A stretch of DNA of 64,000 nt from Cellulomonas humilata. GTDB taxonomy: Bacteria; Actinomycetota; Actinomycetes; Actinomycetales; Cellulomonadaceae. Numbering within the stretch: position 1 is the stretch's first letter; the number at the start of each line of letters is the position of its first letter. The DNA is taken from the NCBI RefSeq assembly GCF_030814415.1, contig NZ_JAUSVB010000003.1, positions 372,001 to 436,000 on the forward strand. Reading direction: 5' to 3'. The notes below the pieces were generated by a model, which ran no database searches, was not told the DNA's origin, and saw nothing but the letters and a program-made list of their open reading frames with translations. Made by a program: the position numbers and the translations under genes. This document shows, in pieces, positions 10,100-19,311 of the stretch.

Positions 10100-11109
10100 G
10101 CCGACCCCTTCCCGCGACGGAGCAGGAACGCGAACACCGGGACGCCGATGAGGGCGGTGACGATGCCGACGGGCAGCTCGCGCGGGTCGAACACCGTGCG
10201 GGCGAGCGTGTCCGCCCAGATCAGGAACACCGCGCCGCTCAGTGCCGCGACGGGCAGCAGCCGGCGGTGCGCGGGACCGGTCAGCGACGAGACCGCGTGC
10301 GGGAGGATCAGGCCGACGAACCCGATCGCGCCGCTGACCGCGACCATCGCGCCCGTGAGCAGCGCGACGACCGTCATCAGGGTCCAGCGCGTGCGGTCCA
10401 CGTCGATCCCCAGAGCTGCCGCAGACGTGTCCCCGAACGCGAACGCGTCCAGCCGCGTCGCGCTCAGCAGCAGGACCGTGCCGACCGCCACCACCGCGAT
10501 GCCGGCGATCGCGACCGACGCCCACGTCGCACCCGCCAGCGAGCCGAGCAGCCAGTTGAGGATCTCGCGGTAGGAGTCCCCCGTGGAGCTCCAGAAGATG
10601 ACGAAGCTGGTCCCCGCCGCGGCCATCTGGGACACCGCGAGGCCGGCCAGGACCGTGCGTCCCGGCGACAGGGTGCTCCCCGAGCGGGCGAGGGCCAGGG
10701 TCGCGACGAGGGCCAGCAGCGCACCGGCGAACGCCGCGACCGGCAGCAGGAGGCTCACGCCGACGATGAGCACGGCGACCGCACCGAGGGACGCACCCGA
10801 GGAGAGGCCGAGCAGGTACGGGTCGGCCAGCGGGTTGCGCGTCAGGCTCTGCATGACGGCACCGGCGAGCGCGAGCCCGGCACCCACCGCCGCGGCCGTC
10901 AGCACGCGGGGGAGACGCAGGTCCCACACGATCGCGTCGTGCAGGCGCGGGACGGCCTCGACCGGCAGGCCGAGGTGCCCCGCGATGCTGCGCGCGACCT
11001 CGGCGACGTCGAGGTCTGCCGGGCCGATCGTGACCGTGACCAGGACCGTCACGACGAGCGCCGCCACCCCCGCAAGGACCAGCAGCGTCAGGGGCGTGCG
11101 GGCTCTCAC
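10090..11109 (-). CDS. Putative F420-0/Fo ABC importer, FecCD-type permease
   Basis: A 339-residue integral membrane protein with about nine or ten hydrophobic helices and the type II importer signature RLPRVLTAAAVGAGLALAG followed by NPLADPYLLGLSSGASLGA, characteristic of the FecCD/BtuC family. Gly-rich coupling-helix region SGAIGFVGLILPH is near residue 270. Start GTG at 11109 overlaps the binding-protein stop (GTGA). Together with the flanking binding protein and ATPase it forms a complete type II importer for a large polar ligand. Confidence 0.82.
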
Positions 11110-12089
11110 CCCAGCTCGGTCAGCTGGTCGCTGAGGGACGCGACCGCGTCGGCGTTCCGGACCCCGGCCTCGCCGGCCGCGAACGGGACGAGGAGGTACT
11201 TCTTCTCCCGGACGGCCGTGAGCTGGCTGGTCGCCGGGTTGCCCTCGAGCAGCTCGATCTTCTTGTCCGCGGTGTTCCAGGCGGCGTCGACGAGCACGAT
11301 GACGTCCGGGTCCGCGGCCACGACCTGCTCCCAGCCGGCCGACGTCCAGGTGTCGTGCACGTCCGCGAAGATGTTGGTGAGCCCCGCCGCGTCCATGATC
11401 ATCTGCGGGGCGCCGATGCCCGCCCCGACGTACGGGGTGTCCGTCCCGGAGCTGTACCAGAGCGCGGTCGTCTCCGTGGTGGGCTTCTGCACGGCCTCCA
11501 GCGTGGCGTCCTGCTCGGCGATCAGCTCCTCCGCCCGCTCGGGGACCCCGAAGATCGCCGCGACCTCGCGGATCTCGTCCGCGACCTCGTCGAACGTCAG
11601 CGGGTCGGGCATGTAGCCCGCCTCCTTGCACGCCGCGGGGGAGACGTACGTCGTGATCCCGAGGTTCTGCAGGGCCGCGCGGTCGCCGGCTCCGTCCGCC
11701 GAGAAGTTGGACTCCCAGCCGCCGTAGACGAAGTCCGGCTCCAGCCCGAGCAGCGCCTCCTGGCCGGGCACCTTGTCCGAGACGACCGGGACGGCGTCGT
11801 ACGCAGCCTCGTACTCCGCCGGGACGGGGCCGTCCGCGAACGCCGTGCCGATCAGCGCGTCCTGGAGCCCCAGCGCCAGGAGCATCTCCGTCGCGGTCGA
11901 CTTGATGGTGACGACCTTGGTGGGCGGCGCGGTGACCGTGACCTCGGTGCCGCAGTTGTCGAGGGTGACGGGGGCGAACGCGGCGCTCGTCGTGGCGCTC
12001 GGTGACGCCTGCGGGGTGCTCCCGGTGGAGCAGGCCGTCAAGGTGAGCGCGACAGCGGTGAGGACGAGGACGGGACGGATCCTGGGCAT
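11106..12089 (-). CDS. Putative F420-0/Fo ABC importer, substrate-binding lipoprotein
   Basis: A 327-residue periplasmic-binding-fold lipoprotein of the FecB/BtuF class. Signal peptide ends in the lipobox LTAC, with lipidated Cys at residue 20, then a Ser/Thr/Pro linker. The mature part has the FecB-like start (VVTIKSTATEMLLALGL) and the central DFVYGGW segment. It should bind the imported ligand outside the membrane. The ATG at 12089 gives a good signal peptide although the nearest purine-rich stretch is weak. First gene of a four-gene operon ending in cofD; a structured 200-nt leader precedes it. Ligand assignment rests on neighbours. Confidence 0.8.
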   Translation of the reverse strand: MPRIRPVLVLTAVALTLTACSTGSTPQASPSATTSAAFAPVTLDNCGTEVTVTAPPTKVVTIKSTATEMLLALGLQDALIGTAFADGPVPAEYEAAYDAVPVVSDKVPGQEALLGLEPDFVYGGWESNFSADGAGDRAALQNLGITTYVSPAACKEAGYMPDPLTFDEVADEIREVAAIFGVPERAEELIAEQDATLEAVQKPTTETTALWYSSGTDTPYVGAGIGAPQMIMDAAGLTNIFADVHDTWTSAGWEQVVAADPDVIVLVDAAWNTADKKIELLEGNPATSQLTAVREKKYLLVPFAAGEAGVRNADAVASLSDQLTELG

Positions 12090-12297
12090 CGGGATGAGGG
12101 GCTCCGGGGCGGTGGCGGGGCGCGCGAGCACGTCGCTCGCACGCGGGGGTGGGGTGCACGTCGCACCTCCGGAGGGCCGCCCAGGACCGGGCGGCACGAC
12201 CCGGCCACAGCTGGTCAGGTTCCGGGCACAGAGTAGGCCTGGGGGGTGGCGTGTCGGCAAGTGGGCAGCCTGGAGACGATGCTCACCCCCACGCAGG
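12090..12297 (-). promoter_or_regulatory. Promoter and structured leader of the F420 importer-cofD operon
   Basis: On the minus strand TTGCCG and TACTCT (19 bp apart) could form a promoter near 12235. Downstream come several perfect inverted repeats: 12176-12195 (7-bp arms, 6-nt loop), the palindrome CCTCCGGAGG, 12153-12167 (GGTGC arms) and 12124-12140 (GCGAGC arms). The last two hairpins carry the same five-base loop, GACGT on the RNA-sense strand. A strong Shine-Dalgarno GGAGG stands 6 nt before a GTG (12159) that is out of frame with the binding protein. No known riboswitch class was recognised. Confidence 0.4.
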
Positions 12298-12720
12298 TCA
12301 GAGTGCTGCGCGGATCGCCTCCGCCTGGCTGTCGAGCTCCGCCCGTGCCGGGTTCGAGCCCCAGCGCGCGCTGATGCGGAAGCCGTCGCCGGCGGTGCGG
12401 GGGAAGACGTGCAGGTGCGAGTGGAAGACCTCCTGGAAGGCCGCCTCGCCGTCGGCGTAGAAGAGGTTGACGCCCTCGCTGGGCAGCGGCGACCTCCGCA
12501 ACGCCCCGGCGACCGCCCGGGCGACGGCGAACATCTCGGCGGCGACGTCGTCGTCCAGGTCCGCCAGGGTCGGCAGGTGCGACTTCGGCACAACGAGGAC
12601 GTGGCCCGCGGTCACCGGGTCGATGTCCATGAACGCCAGGACCGTCGCCGACTCGTGCACGACCGAGGCGTCCAGCTCGCGCGTGATGATCCGGCAGAAG
12701 GGGCAGTCCGCGGTCGTCAT
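12298..12720 (-). CDS. HIT family hydrolase
   Basis: A 140-residue histidine-triad protein. The catalytic triad HSHLHVFPR is at residues ~100-108 and the N terminus carries CPFC, one half of the zinc site seen in many HIT enzymes. Such proteins hydrolyse nucleoside phosphoramidates, AMP-lysine or dinucleoside polyphosphates; the physiological substrate is unclear. It reads in the same direction as the F420 importer operon, 209 bp upstream of it. Confidence 0.88.
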   Translation of the reverse strand: MTTADCPFCRIITRELDASVVHESATVLAFMDIDPVTAGHVLVVPKSHLPTLADLDDDVAAEMFAVARAVAGALRRSPLPSEGVNLFYADGEAAFQEVFHSHLHVFPRTAGDGFRISARWGSNPARAELDSQAEAIRAAL

Positions 12721-12806
12721 CCGCCGATGATGGCAGCGGTCGCGCCCTCCGGCCCGGCGGGGGCCAGGCTTGGGCGTCTGCCCAGCTGTTCACGTGGTTG
12801 CAGGCC

Positions 12807-12861
12807 TTGCTGTGGGGGCAGCCCTGGCCTAGGATCGAACACATGTTCGACGATGGCTGAG
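12807..12861 (+). promoter_or_regulatory. SOS (LexA) box overlapping a promoter, with a five-codon leaderless ORF
   Basis: A perfect actinobacterial LexA palindrome, TCGAAC-ACAT-GTTCGA, lies at 12835-12850. On the plus strand it overlaps the -10 of a good promoter: TTGCTG (12807-12812), 17 bp, TAGGAT (12830-12835). An ATG at 12843, 7 nt after the -10, begins a leaderless reading frame of only five codons (MFDDG, stop at 12858-12860). A 12-bp hairpin follows. No full gene reads plus-strand here; the palindrome could also serve the HIT gene 115 bp away on the minus strand. Confidence 0.6.
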
Positions 12862-12897
12862 CGGTGATCCGGGGCTCGGGGAGGTCCCGGATCGCCG
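12862..12897. terminator. Inverted repeat between the SOS promoter and the response regulator
   Basis: CGGTGATCCGGG pairs with CCCGGATCGCCG (one G-T wobble) around a 12-nt loop. It could end either a very short SOS-driven plus-strand RNA or the minus-strand two-component operon, whose last stop is at 12940. No T-tract on either side. Confidence 0.4.
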
Positions 12898-12939
12898 TTC
12901 ATGCCTGTACCGACCAGGCGCGGCCGTCAGTGGCGGACG

Positions 12940-13602
12940 TCAACGACTGCCCGGAACCACGAGCCCGGACTCGTAGGCGAGCACCACCAGCTGGCCCCGG
13001 TCACGAGCGTGGAGCTTCGTCATGGCCCGGTTCACATGGGTCTTGGCGGTCATCGGGGTGATCACCATGCGTGCTGCGATCTCGTCGTTCGTCAGTCCCT
13101 CGGCGACCAGGGTCACGGCTTCGCGCTCACGCGTGGTCAGGTGGCGCAGCGCCGCGCCGCGAGCCGGGTGGGGTGGCCTGGCGACGTACCGGTCGATCAG
13201 CCGGCGAGTGATCGACGGTGCCAGGAGGGCGTCCCCGCGTGCCGCGACGCGGACAGCGTGCAGCAGGTCCTCGGGGACGATGTCCTTGACCAGGAACCCC
13301 GCCGCACCGGCGCGGAGCGCCTCGAAGACGTACTCGTCGAGCCCGTAGTTGGTGAGGATGACGACGTGCACCCCGGCGAGGTCGGGGTCGAGGGCGATGC
13401 GCCGTGTCGCCTCGATGCCGTCGACGCCCGGCATCTGGACGTCGATCAGCGCGACGTCCGGGCGGAGCTCGCCCGCTAGTGCGACGCCCTGCTCCCCGTC
13501 CGCAGCCTCGCCGACCACGGCGATGTCGTCCTCCAGGTCCAGGAGTGCGCGGAACCCGCTGCGCAGGAGCGGCTGGTCGTCGACCAGCAGGACGCGGATC
13601 AC
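12940..13602 (-). CDS. NarL/LuxR-family response regulator
   Basis: A 220-residue response regulator: receiver domain (LLVDDQ acidic pocket, phospho-acceptor Asp in ALIDVQMPG, conserved Lys in FLVKDI) in residues 1-120 and a LuxR-type helix-turn-helix (LTTREREAVTLVAEGLTN) near 150-205. Start ATG overlaps the stop of the sensor kinase gene (ATGA), so the pair is translationally coupled. The regulated genes are unknown; the divergent small membrane protein is a candidate. Confidence 0.92.
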   Translation of the reverse strand: MIRVLLVDDQPLLRSGFRALLDLEDDIAVVGEAADGEQGVALAGELRPDVALIDVQMPGVDGIEATRRIALDPDLAGVHVVILTNYGLDEYVFEALRAGAAGFLVKDIVPEDLLHAVRVAARGDALLAPSITRRLIDRYVARPPHPARGAALRHLTTREREAVTLVAEGLTNDEIAARMVITPMTAKTHVNRAMTKLHARDRGQLVVLAYESGLVVPGSR

Positions 13603-14723
13603 GACGTGCGGTCCACGGGCAGCTCGACCCGGACGGTGAACCCGCCCTCGCTGCGGGCTCGCGCGCGCAGGCGACCGCCGAGCGCGCTGACGCGCTCCTG
13701 CATCCCGAGCAGTCCCACACCGGGCACCGGGACGGTGTCCGGCGCTGCGCGGCCGTCGTCGTCGACCTGGACCGTGAGCAGGTCGGGCCGGCAGTCGATC
13801 GTGACCGCTGCCGTCGTGGCGCCGGCGTGCCGGGCGACGTTGGTGAGCGACTCCTGAACGATCCGGTAGACGGTCCGGCCCACCGCGGCCGGCACGTCGC
13901 CGTCCTCACCGTTCATGGTCAGCGTCGCGTCCAGCCCGATCGAGCGGGCACCCTGCACGAGCTCGGGGACGTGGTCGAGCCCACGTGCCGGGGTCAGGTC
14001 GTCGTCACGCAGCGCCGTCAGGGTCGCGCGCAGCTCACGGGTGGCCTCGCGGCCGGCCTCCTGGATGGCCAACAAGGCCTCCGGCACCTCCTCCCCGCGC
14101 CGGCGCGCGACGTGGACGGCGACCTCGGACTGCACCTTGATGATCGAGATCTGGTGCGTGAGCGAGTCGTGCAGCTCCCGCGCGAGGTGCAGCCGCTCCT
14201 CGTCGGCACGACGCTTCGCGACCTCCTCCCGGGTGCGCTCCGCCTCGTAGGCTCGCCGCTCCGCCTGCCGCAGCGCCTCGCCCGCGGCGGCCGCCGCGAT
14301 CAGCCACGCCAGCTCGAGCGCGTCCCGGGCGTGCACGAACGCAGCCCCCGCATCGCTCCCGGAGACCAGGGCCACCAGCGGGAGTGCGGCCAGCATCGCC
14401 ACGCTCGCGATCACGGTGGCGGTGCGGTGCCCTGCCCGCATCGCGATGAACACCGCGAACAGGAAGGCCACCGCCGGGACGTCGTAGCCGGCGGCCTGGT
14501 AGCCCACCGCACACAGCCCCGTGACCGCCAGGACCGCAACCGGAGCCCGGCGACCGACGGCGAGCGCCAGCCCGCCGGACGCCAGCAGCGCGAGACCGAG
14601 CAGGTCACTGCCGCCGGGTGGTCGGTCGCCCGACAGTCCGGCGAGCACGAGCGACACCGCCACCCCGACGGCGATCGCTGCGTCTCTGACGGGCGCAGGC
14701 ACGTGCATCCGCCCTGGGCTCAT
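13599..14723 (-). CDS. Membrane sensor histidine kinase (HisKA_3/NarX type)
   Basis: A 374-residue kinase. About four to five membrane helices in residues 10-140, then a coiled segment, the dimerisation/phosphotransfer box ARELHDSLTHQISIIKVQ (phospho-His in ELHDS), and a HATPase domain with N box IVQESLTNVARH and GLLGMQERVSALGG. There is no sizeable extracellular sensor domain, so it may sense envelope state. The ATG at 14723 lies 6 nt after a TACGGT -10 box (14730-14735 complement), which suggests a leaderless transcript. Partner of the response regulator encoded immediately downstream. Confidence 0.9.
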   Translation of the reverse strand: MSPGRMHVPAPVRDAAIAVGVAVSLVLAGLSGDRPPGGSDLLGLALLASGGLALAVGRRAPVAVLAVTGLCAVGYQAAGYDVPAVAFLFAVFIAMRAGHRTATVIASVAMLAALPLVALVSGSDAGAAFVHARDALELAWLIAAAAAGEALRQAERRAYEAERTREEVAKRRADEERLHLARELHDSLTHQISIIKVQSEVAVHVARRRGEEVPEALLAIQEAGREATRELRATLTALRDDDLTPARGLDHVPELVQGARSIGLDATLTMNGEDGDVPAAVGRTVYRIVQESLTNVARHAGATTAAVTIDCRPDLLTVQVDDDGRAAPDTVPVPGVGLLGMQERVSALGGRLRARARSEGGFTVRVELPVDRTS

Positions 14724-14913
14724 ACGGGCACCGTAGTCCGGTGCTGCCGGCGCCCGGATCCTGCTCGGGGACGACGGGCACCTACCGCGGGCGCGGTACC
14801 TCGTCGCGCTCCTGCAGCGTCTGCGGCAGCCAGAGTGCCCGCGTCTGGGGGACGACCGGCGGTCCGTCCGGCGAGAGGCTGCAGGTGACATCAGACGACC
14901 AAGGAGAGCCACC

Positions 14914-15390
14914 ATGCGAACACCTCCAGCCCTGACGCTGGTCCGGCGAGTGCTTGCCGCAGCCGGACCGGCCGTCGTCGCCACGTACGTTCTCGCCACG
15001 CCGGCGGCCGCGTACGACCACGTCCAGGCAGCAGGCGGCACCCCGTCCGGCCTGACCTCCGGGCGCGTCGGTCCCACGCTCGTCGCCGTCCTCGCGCTGG
15101 TCGGAGCGGTCCTCGGCGTCCTCGCTCTCACGCGCAGGGCAGGCCGGCCCGGCGCCCTCTGGGCCGTGGCGCTGGGGTTGGTCGGCACGGCGCTCGGTGT
15201 GGTGTTCGCGGTCACGGCCGACGGCGGCCTGGGCACTGGCAACGGCCTCGGTGGAGCCATCGTGGCCACGGTGCTCGGGGCGGTCGCCGTCGTCCTCGGT
15301 GGGCTCGCCCTGGCACGGTCCCGGCGCACTCCTCCCGATCCGTCGCGCGGCGCCGGGCCGCGGCCGTCCGTCACGGTCGACGACCGGTAG
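14914..15390 (+). CDS. Small membrane protein, DUF6223-like
   Basis: A 158-residue protein with an N-terminal signal-like helix ending ATPAAA and three further hydrophobic segments (around residues 52-72, 80-100, 108-135). The sequence GGLGTGNGLGGAIVATVLG and a short Arg-rich tail after LALARSRR resemble what I remember of the uncharacterised DUF6223 family. AAGGAGAG sits 7 nt before the ATG. Divergent from the adjacent two-component system, which may control it. Function unknown. Confidence 0.7.
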   Translation: MRTPPALTLVRRVLAAAGPAVVATYVLATPAAAYDHVQAAGGTPSGLTSGRVGPTLVAVLALVGAVLGVLALTRRAGRPGALWAVALGLVGTALGVVFAVTADGGLGTGNGLGGAIVATVLGAVAVVLGGLALARSRRTPPDPSRGAGPRPSVTVDDR

Positions 15391-15416
15391 TCGGCGATCT
15401 CCCGGCAGGGGAGCCC

Positions 15417-16790
15417 TCACTCTGCCGCGGCGAGAGCCAGTGCTCGGGCGACGTCCTCGACCTCGGAGCCGAGGAGTCCGACGGTGACGCGGACGTGGGC
15501 ACGCCCGACGGAGCCGGCCGGTGACCCGCTGTCCTCGCCCACGACGTTCGACGGGCTGGTCCCGCCGTCGGCCGAGAACGGGGCGCCCGGGGCGACGCGG
15601 ATGCCGGCGGCCTCCAGACGGACCAGGGCGGTGCGTTCGTCGTGGACCGGGAGCCAGACGTTGATGCCGTCGCCGGGGTCGATCGCGATGCCGTGCGTGG
15701 CGAGCGCGTCGCGCAGGGCTCGGCGGCGGGCGTGGTAGACGCGACGGGCGTGGGCGACGGCCTCGATGGCGCTGCTGTCGGTGAGGAGGTCGACGAGGAC
15801 GTGCTGCAGCAGGCGGCTGGTCCAGCCGGGGCCCAGCATGCGGCGGGCGACCAGCCCGTCGAGCACGGAGGCGGGTCCGCCGACGGCGGCGATACGCAGG
15901 TCGGGGCCGTGGGACTTGGAGTAGGAGCGGACGTGCACGACCCGGTCGGGCAGGAGAGGCCCGAGGGTGACGTCACGGGCGGACGCGATCTCGCCCGAGT
16001 GGTCGTCCTCGACGACGAGGGCGTCGTGCCGGCGCAGGACGGCGGCGAGCTCGCGGGCGCGGGTCGACGTCATGCTCACGCCCGTCGGGTTGTGGGCGCG
16101 GGGCTGCAGGACGACGACGCCCGCCCCGGCGTCGAGCGCGGCCTCGAGCGCGTCGGGACGCATGCCGTGCCGGTCGAGCGTCACGGGGACGCGCTCCAGC
16201 CCGAGCTGGTCCAGGAGGTCGAACAGGGGTGGGAAGCCGGGGTCCTCGACCGCGACGCGCGAGCCGTAGCCGGCGACACGTTCGAGGGTGCGGCTGATGG
16301 CGTCGAGGGCGCCGTCGACGACGGTGATGCGCTGCGGCGCGAACGGCCACGAGTCCCGCAGGAGCACCTCGAGGGCGGGCACGACGGGAGACGTGACGTA
16401 GGCGCCCGTGTCGGCGGCGGGCCGCTGGAGGGCGACCCGTGACAGGGCAGGACCGATCAGGGGCAGCAGCTCGGGGTCCGGGGTGCCGGTCGACAGGTCG
16501 AGTCGCGCGGGCGCTCCGCCGGCGAGGTCGCGGTAGCGGGGCGGCAGCCAGCTGGCGGGCGGGGGCAGCACGACGGTCCCGGCGCGACCGCGGGAGATCA
16601 CGATGCCGACGGCCGAGAGCGCCTGCCAGGCGCCGCTCACGGTCGCGGGGCTGACGCCGAGGTCGGCGGCGAGGGTGCGGACGGTCGGGAGCCGGTCGCC
16701 GGGCCGCAGGTCGCCCCCCCGGACGAGGCGCGCCACGGTCGCCGCGATGCCGCGTGGGCTGCGGTCGTCGACGTGGGCGGCGAGGTCCAT
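15417..16790 (-). CDS. MocR-family (GntR/aminotransferase fusion) regulator
   Basis: A 457-residue fusion of a GntR winged helix (residues ~10-75, PGDRLPTVRTLAADLGVSPATVS) to a fold-type I aminotransferase domain. PLP-binding features are intact: DGALDAISRTLE, QPRAHNPTG, and the Schiff-base Lys in SYSKSHGPDLRIA. MocR proteins usually act as sensors that form PLP adducts with amino compounds (GabR senses GABA), not as enzymes. It is divergently oriented to the pyrimidine-catabolic operon, whose intermediate beta-alanine is a GABA analogue, so it is a good candidate regulator of that operon. That link is inferred from position. Confidence 0.88.
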   Translation of the reverse strand: MDLAAHVDDRSPRGIAATVARLVRGGDLRPGDRLPTVRTLAADLGVSPATVSGAWQALSAVGIVISRGRAGTVVLPPPASWLPPRYRDLAGGAPARLDLSTGTPDPELLPLIGPALSRVALQRPAADTGAYVTSPVVPALEVLLRDSWPFAPQRITVVDGALDAISRTLERVAGYGSRVAVEDPGFPPLFDLLDQLGLERVPVTLDRHGMRPDALEAALDAGAGVVVLQPRAHNPTGVSMTSTRARELAAVLRRHDALVVEDDHSGEIASARDVTLGPLLPDRVVHVRSYSKSHGPDLRIAAVGGPASVLDGLVARRMLGPGWTSRLLQHVLVDLLTDSSAIEAVAHARRVYHARRRALRDALATHGIAIDPGDGINVWLPVHDERTALVRLEAAGIRVAPGAPFSADGGTSPSNVVGEDSGSPAGSVGRAHVRVTVGLLGSEVEDVARALALAAAE

Positions 16791-17014
16791 GCGGGTCAGG
16801 ATGCACGTCCGAGCCGGGCCCGCGGAGGCCGTCCCGGAGAAGGCTCAGATGTTTACGTGGGCGGCGCCGATGTTCGCGTCCGGGCACCCGTCCGTAACAG
16901 CGCAGAAATGTTCAACCCGGACAGTCACATTCCAGGCTACGGTGCCAAGAACGGGCACTCAGGCGCCGCGTAGGGCTCCGAGGCCGGTCGAGATCAGAGA
17001 TGCGGAGGAGCCCT
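16791..17014 (+). promoter_or_regulatory. Divergent control region of the MocR gene and the pyrimidine operon
   Basis: This 224-bp region has markedly more A and T than its surroundings. It holds a GlnR-like half box GTAAC-N6-GAAAT at 16894-16909 and a weaker GTCAC-N6-GGCTA at 16924-16939, plus GTTTAC near 16853. A promoter for the nitrilase gene probably lies between 16910 and 16945 but no confident -35/-10 pair can be assigned. CATCCT 7 nt before the MocR ATG may be its -10. Confidence 0.45.
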
Positions 17015-17863
17015 ATGACCGTCGTACGCGTCGCGTTCACCCAGGCCACCTGGACGGGCGACAAGGAGTCGATGATCGCGCTCCACGAGGCGTGGACCCG
17101 CGAGGCCGCCTCGCAGGGTGCGCAGATCATCGCGTTCCAGGAGCTGTTCTACGGCCCGTACTTCGGGATCACGCAGGACACCGCCTACTACGACTACGCG
17201 GAGTCCGTGCCGGGGCCGACGACCGAGCGGTTCGCGGCGCTGGCCAAGGAGCTCGGCATCGTCATGGTGCTCCCCGTGTACGAGGAGGAGCAGCCCGGCG
17301 TCCTCTACAACACGGCCGCGGTGATCGACGCCGACGGCAGCTACCTCGGCAAGTACCGCAAGCACCACATCCCGAACCTGCCCAAGTTCTGGGAGAAGTT
17401 CTACTTCCGTCCGGGCAACCTCGGGTACCCGGTGTTCGAGACGGCCGTCGGCACGATCGGCGTGAACATCTGCTACGACCGGCACTTCCCGGAGGGGTGG
17501 CGGGTGCTGGCCCTCAACGGGGCGCAGATCGTGTTCAACCCGAACGCCACGGCCCCGGGCATCTCGAACAAGCTCTGGGAGATCGAGCAGCCGGCCGCGG
17601 CAGTGGCCAACGGCTACTTCGTCGTCGCGAACAACCGTGTGGGGCTCGAGGACAACGAGTACGGCGACGAGGCAGTCAACTTCTACGGCTCGTCGTACGC
17701 GGTCGGCCCGGACGGCAACTACGTCGGCGAGGTCGGCTCCTCCAGCGAGAACCAGCTGATCATCCGCGACCTGGACCTCGACCAGATCCGCGTCGTGCGC
17801 GAGCGGTGGCAGTTCTTCCGGGATCGCCGGCCGGACGCCTACGGCCCGATCGTGGCTCCGTGA
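17015..17863 (+). CDS. Beta-ureidopropionase (N-carbamoyl-beta-alanine amidohydrolase)
   Basis: A 282-residue nitrilase-superfamily enzyme. Catalytic Glu in FQELFYG, Lys in GKYRKHHIP and Cys in VNICYDRHFPEGW. Stretches such as GNLGYPVFET, GAQIVFNPNAT, LWEIEQPAAAVAN, NRVG and NFYGSSYAVGPD closely match eukaryotic beta-ureidopropionase (UPB1) as I remember it, making this better than a generic amidase call. It would hydrolyse N-carbamoyl-beta-alanine to beta-alanine, CO2 and NH3. The ATG at 17015 has GGAGGAG 4 nt upstream; a further ATG at 17000 lies before that SD and is unlikely. First gene of the operon. Confidence 0.85.
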   Translation: MTVVRVAFTQATWTGDKESMIALHEAWTREAASQGAQIIAFQELFYGPYFGITQDTAYYDYAESVPGPTTERFAALAKELGIVMVLPVYEEEQPGVLYNTAAVIDADGSYLGKYRKHHIPNLPKFWEKFYFRPGNLGYPVFETAVGTIGVNICYDRHFPEGWRVLALNGAQIVFNPNATAPGISNKLWEIEQPAAAVANGYFVVANNRVGLEDNEYGDEAVNFYGSSYAVGPDGNYVGEVGSSSENQLIIRDLDLDQIRVVRERWQFFRDRRPDAYGPIVAP

Positions 17864-17879
17864 GCCAGGAGGTCCAGTC

Positions 17880-19298
<1,419 letters not shown>

Positions 19299-19311
19299 AA
19301 GGGCTCACCAC

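Noticed and set aside
12195-12235. On the minus strand GGAACCTGACC followed by CCGGGTCGTGCCG resembles the 3' half of a TPP riboswitch upstream of the F420 importer.
   Set aside because: The essential CTGAGA element and P1 partner are missing and the spacing is wrong; transcription probably starts within this segment.
12090-12297. Cobalamin riboswitch upstream of the FecBCD-like importer.
   Set aside because: No B12 box or other conserved cobalamin-element sequence could be found, and the operon ends in cofD.
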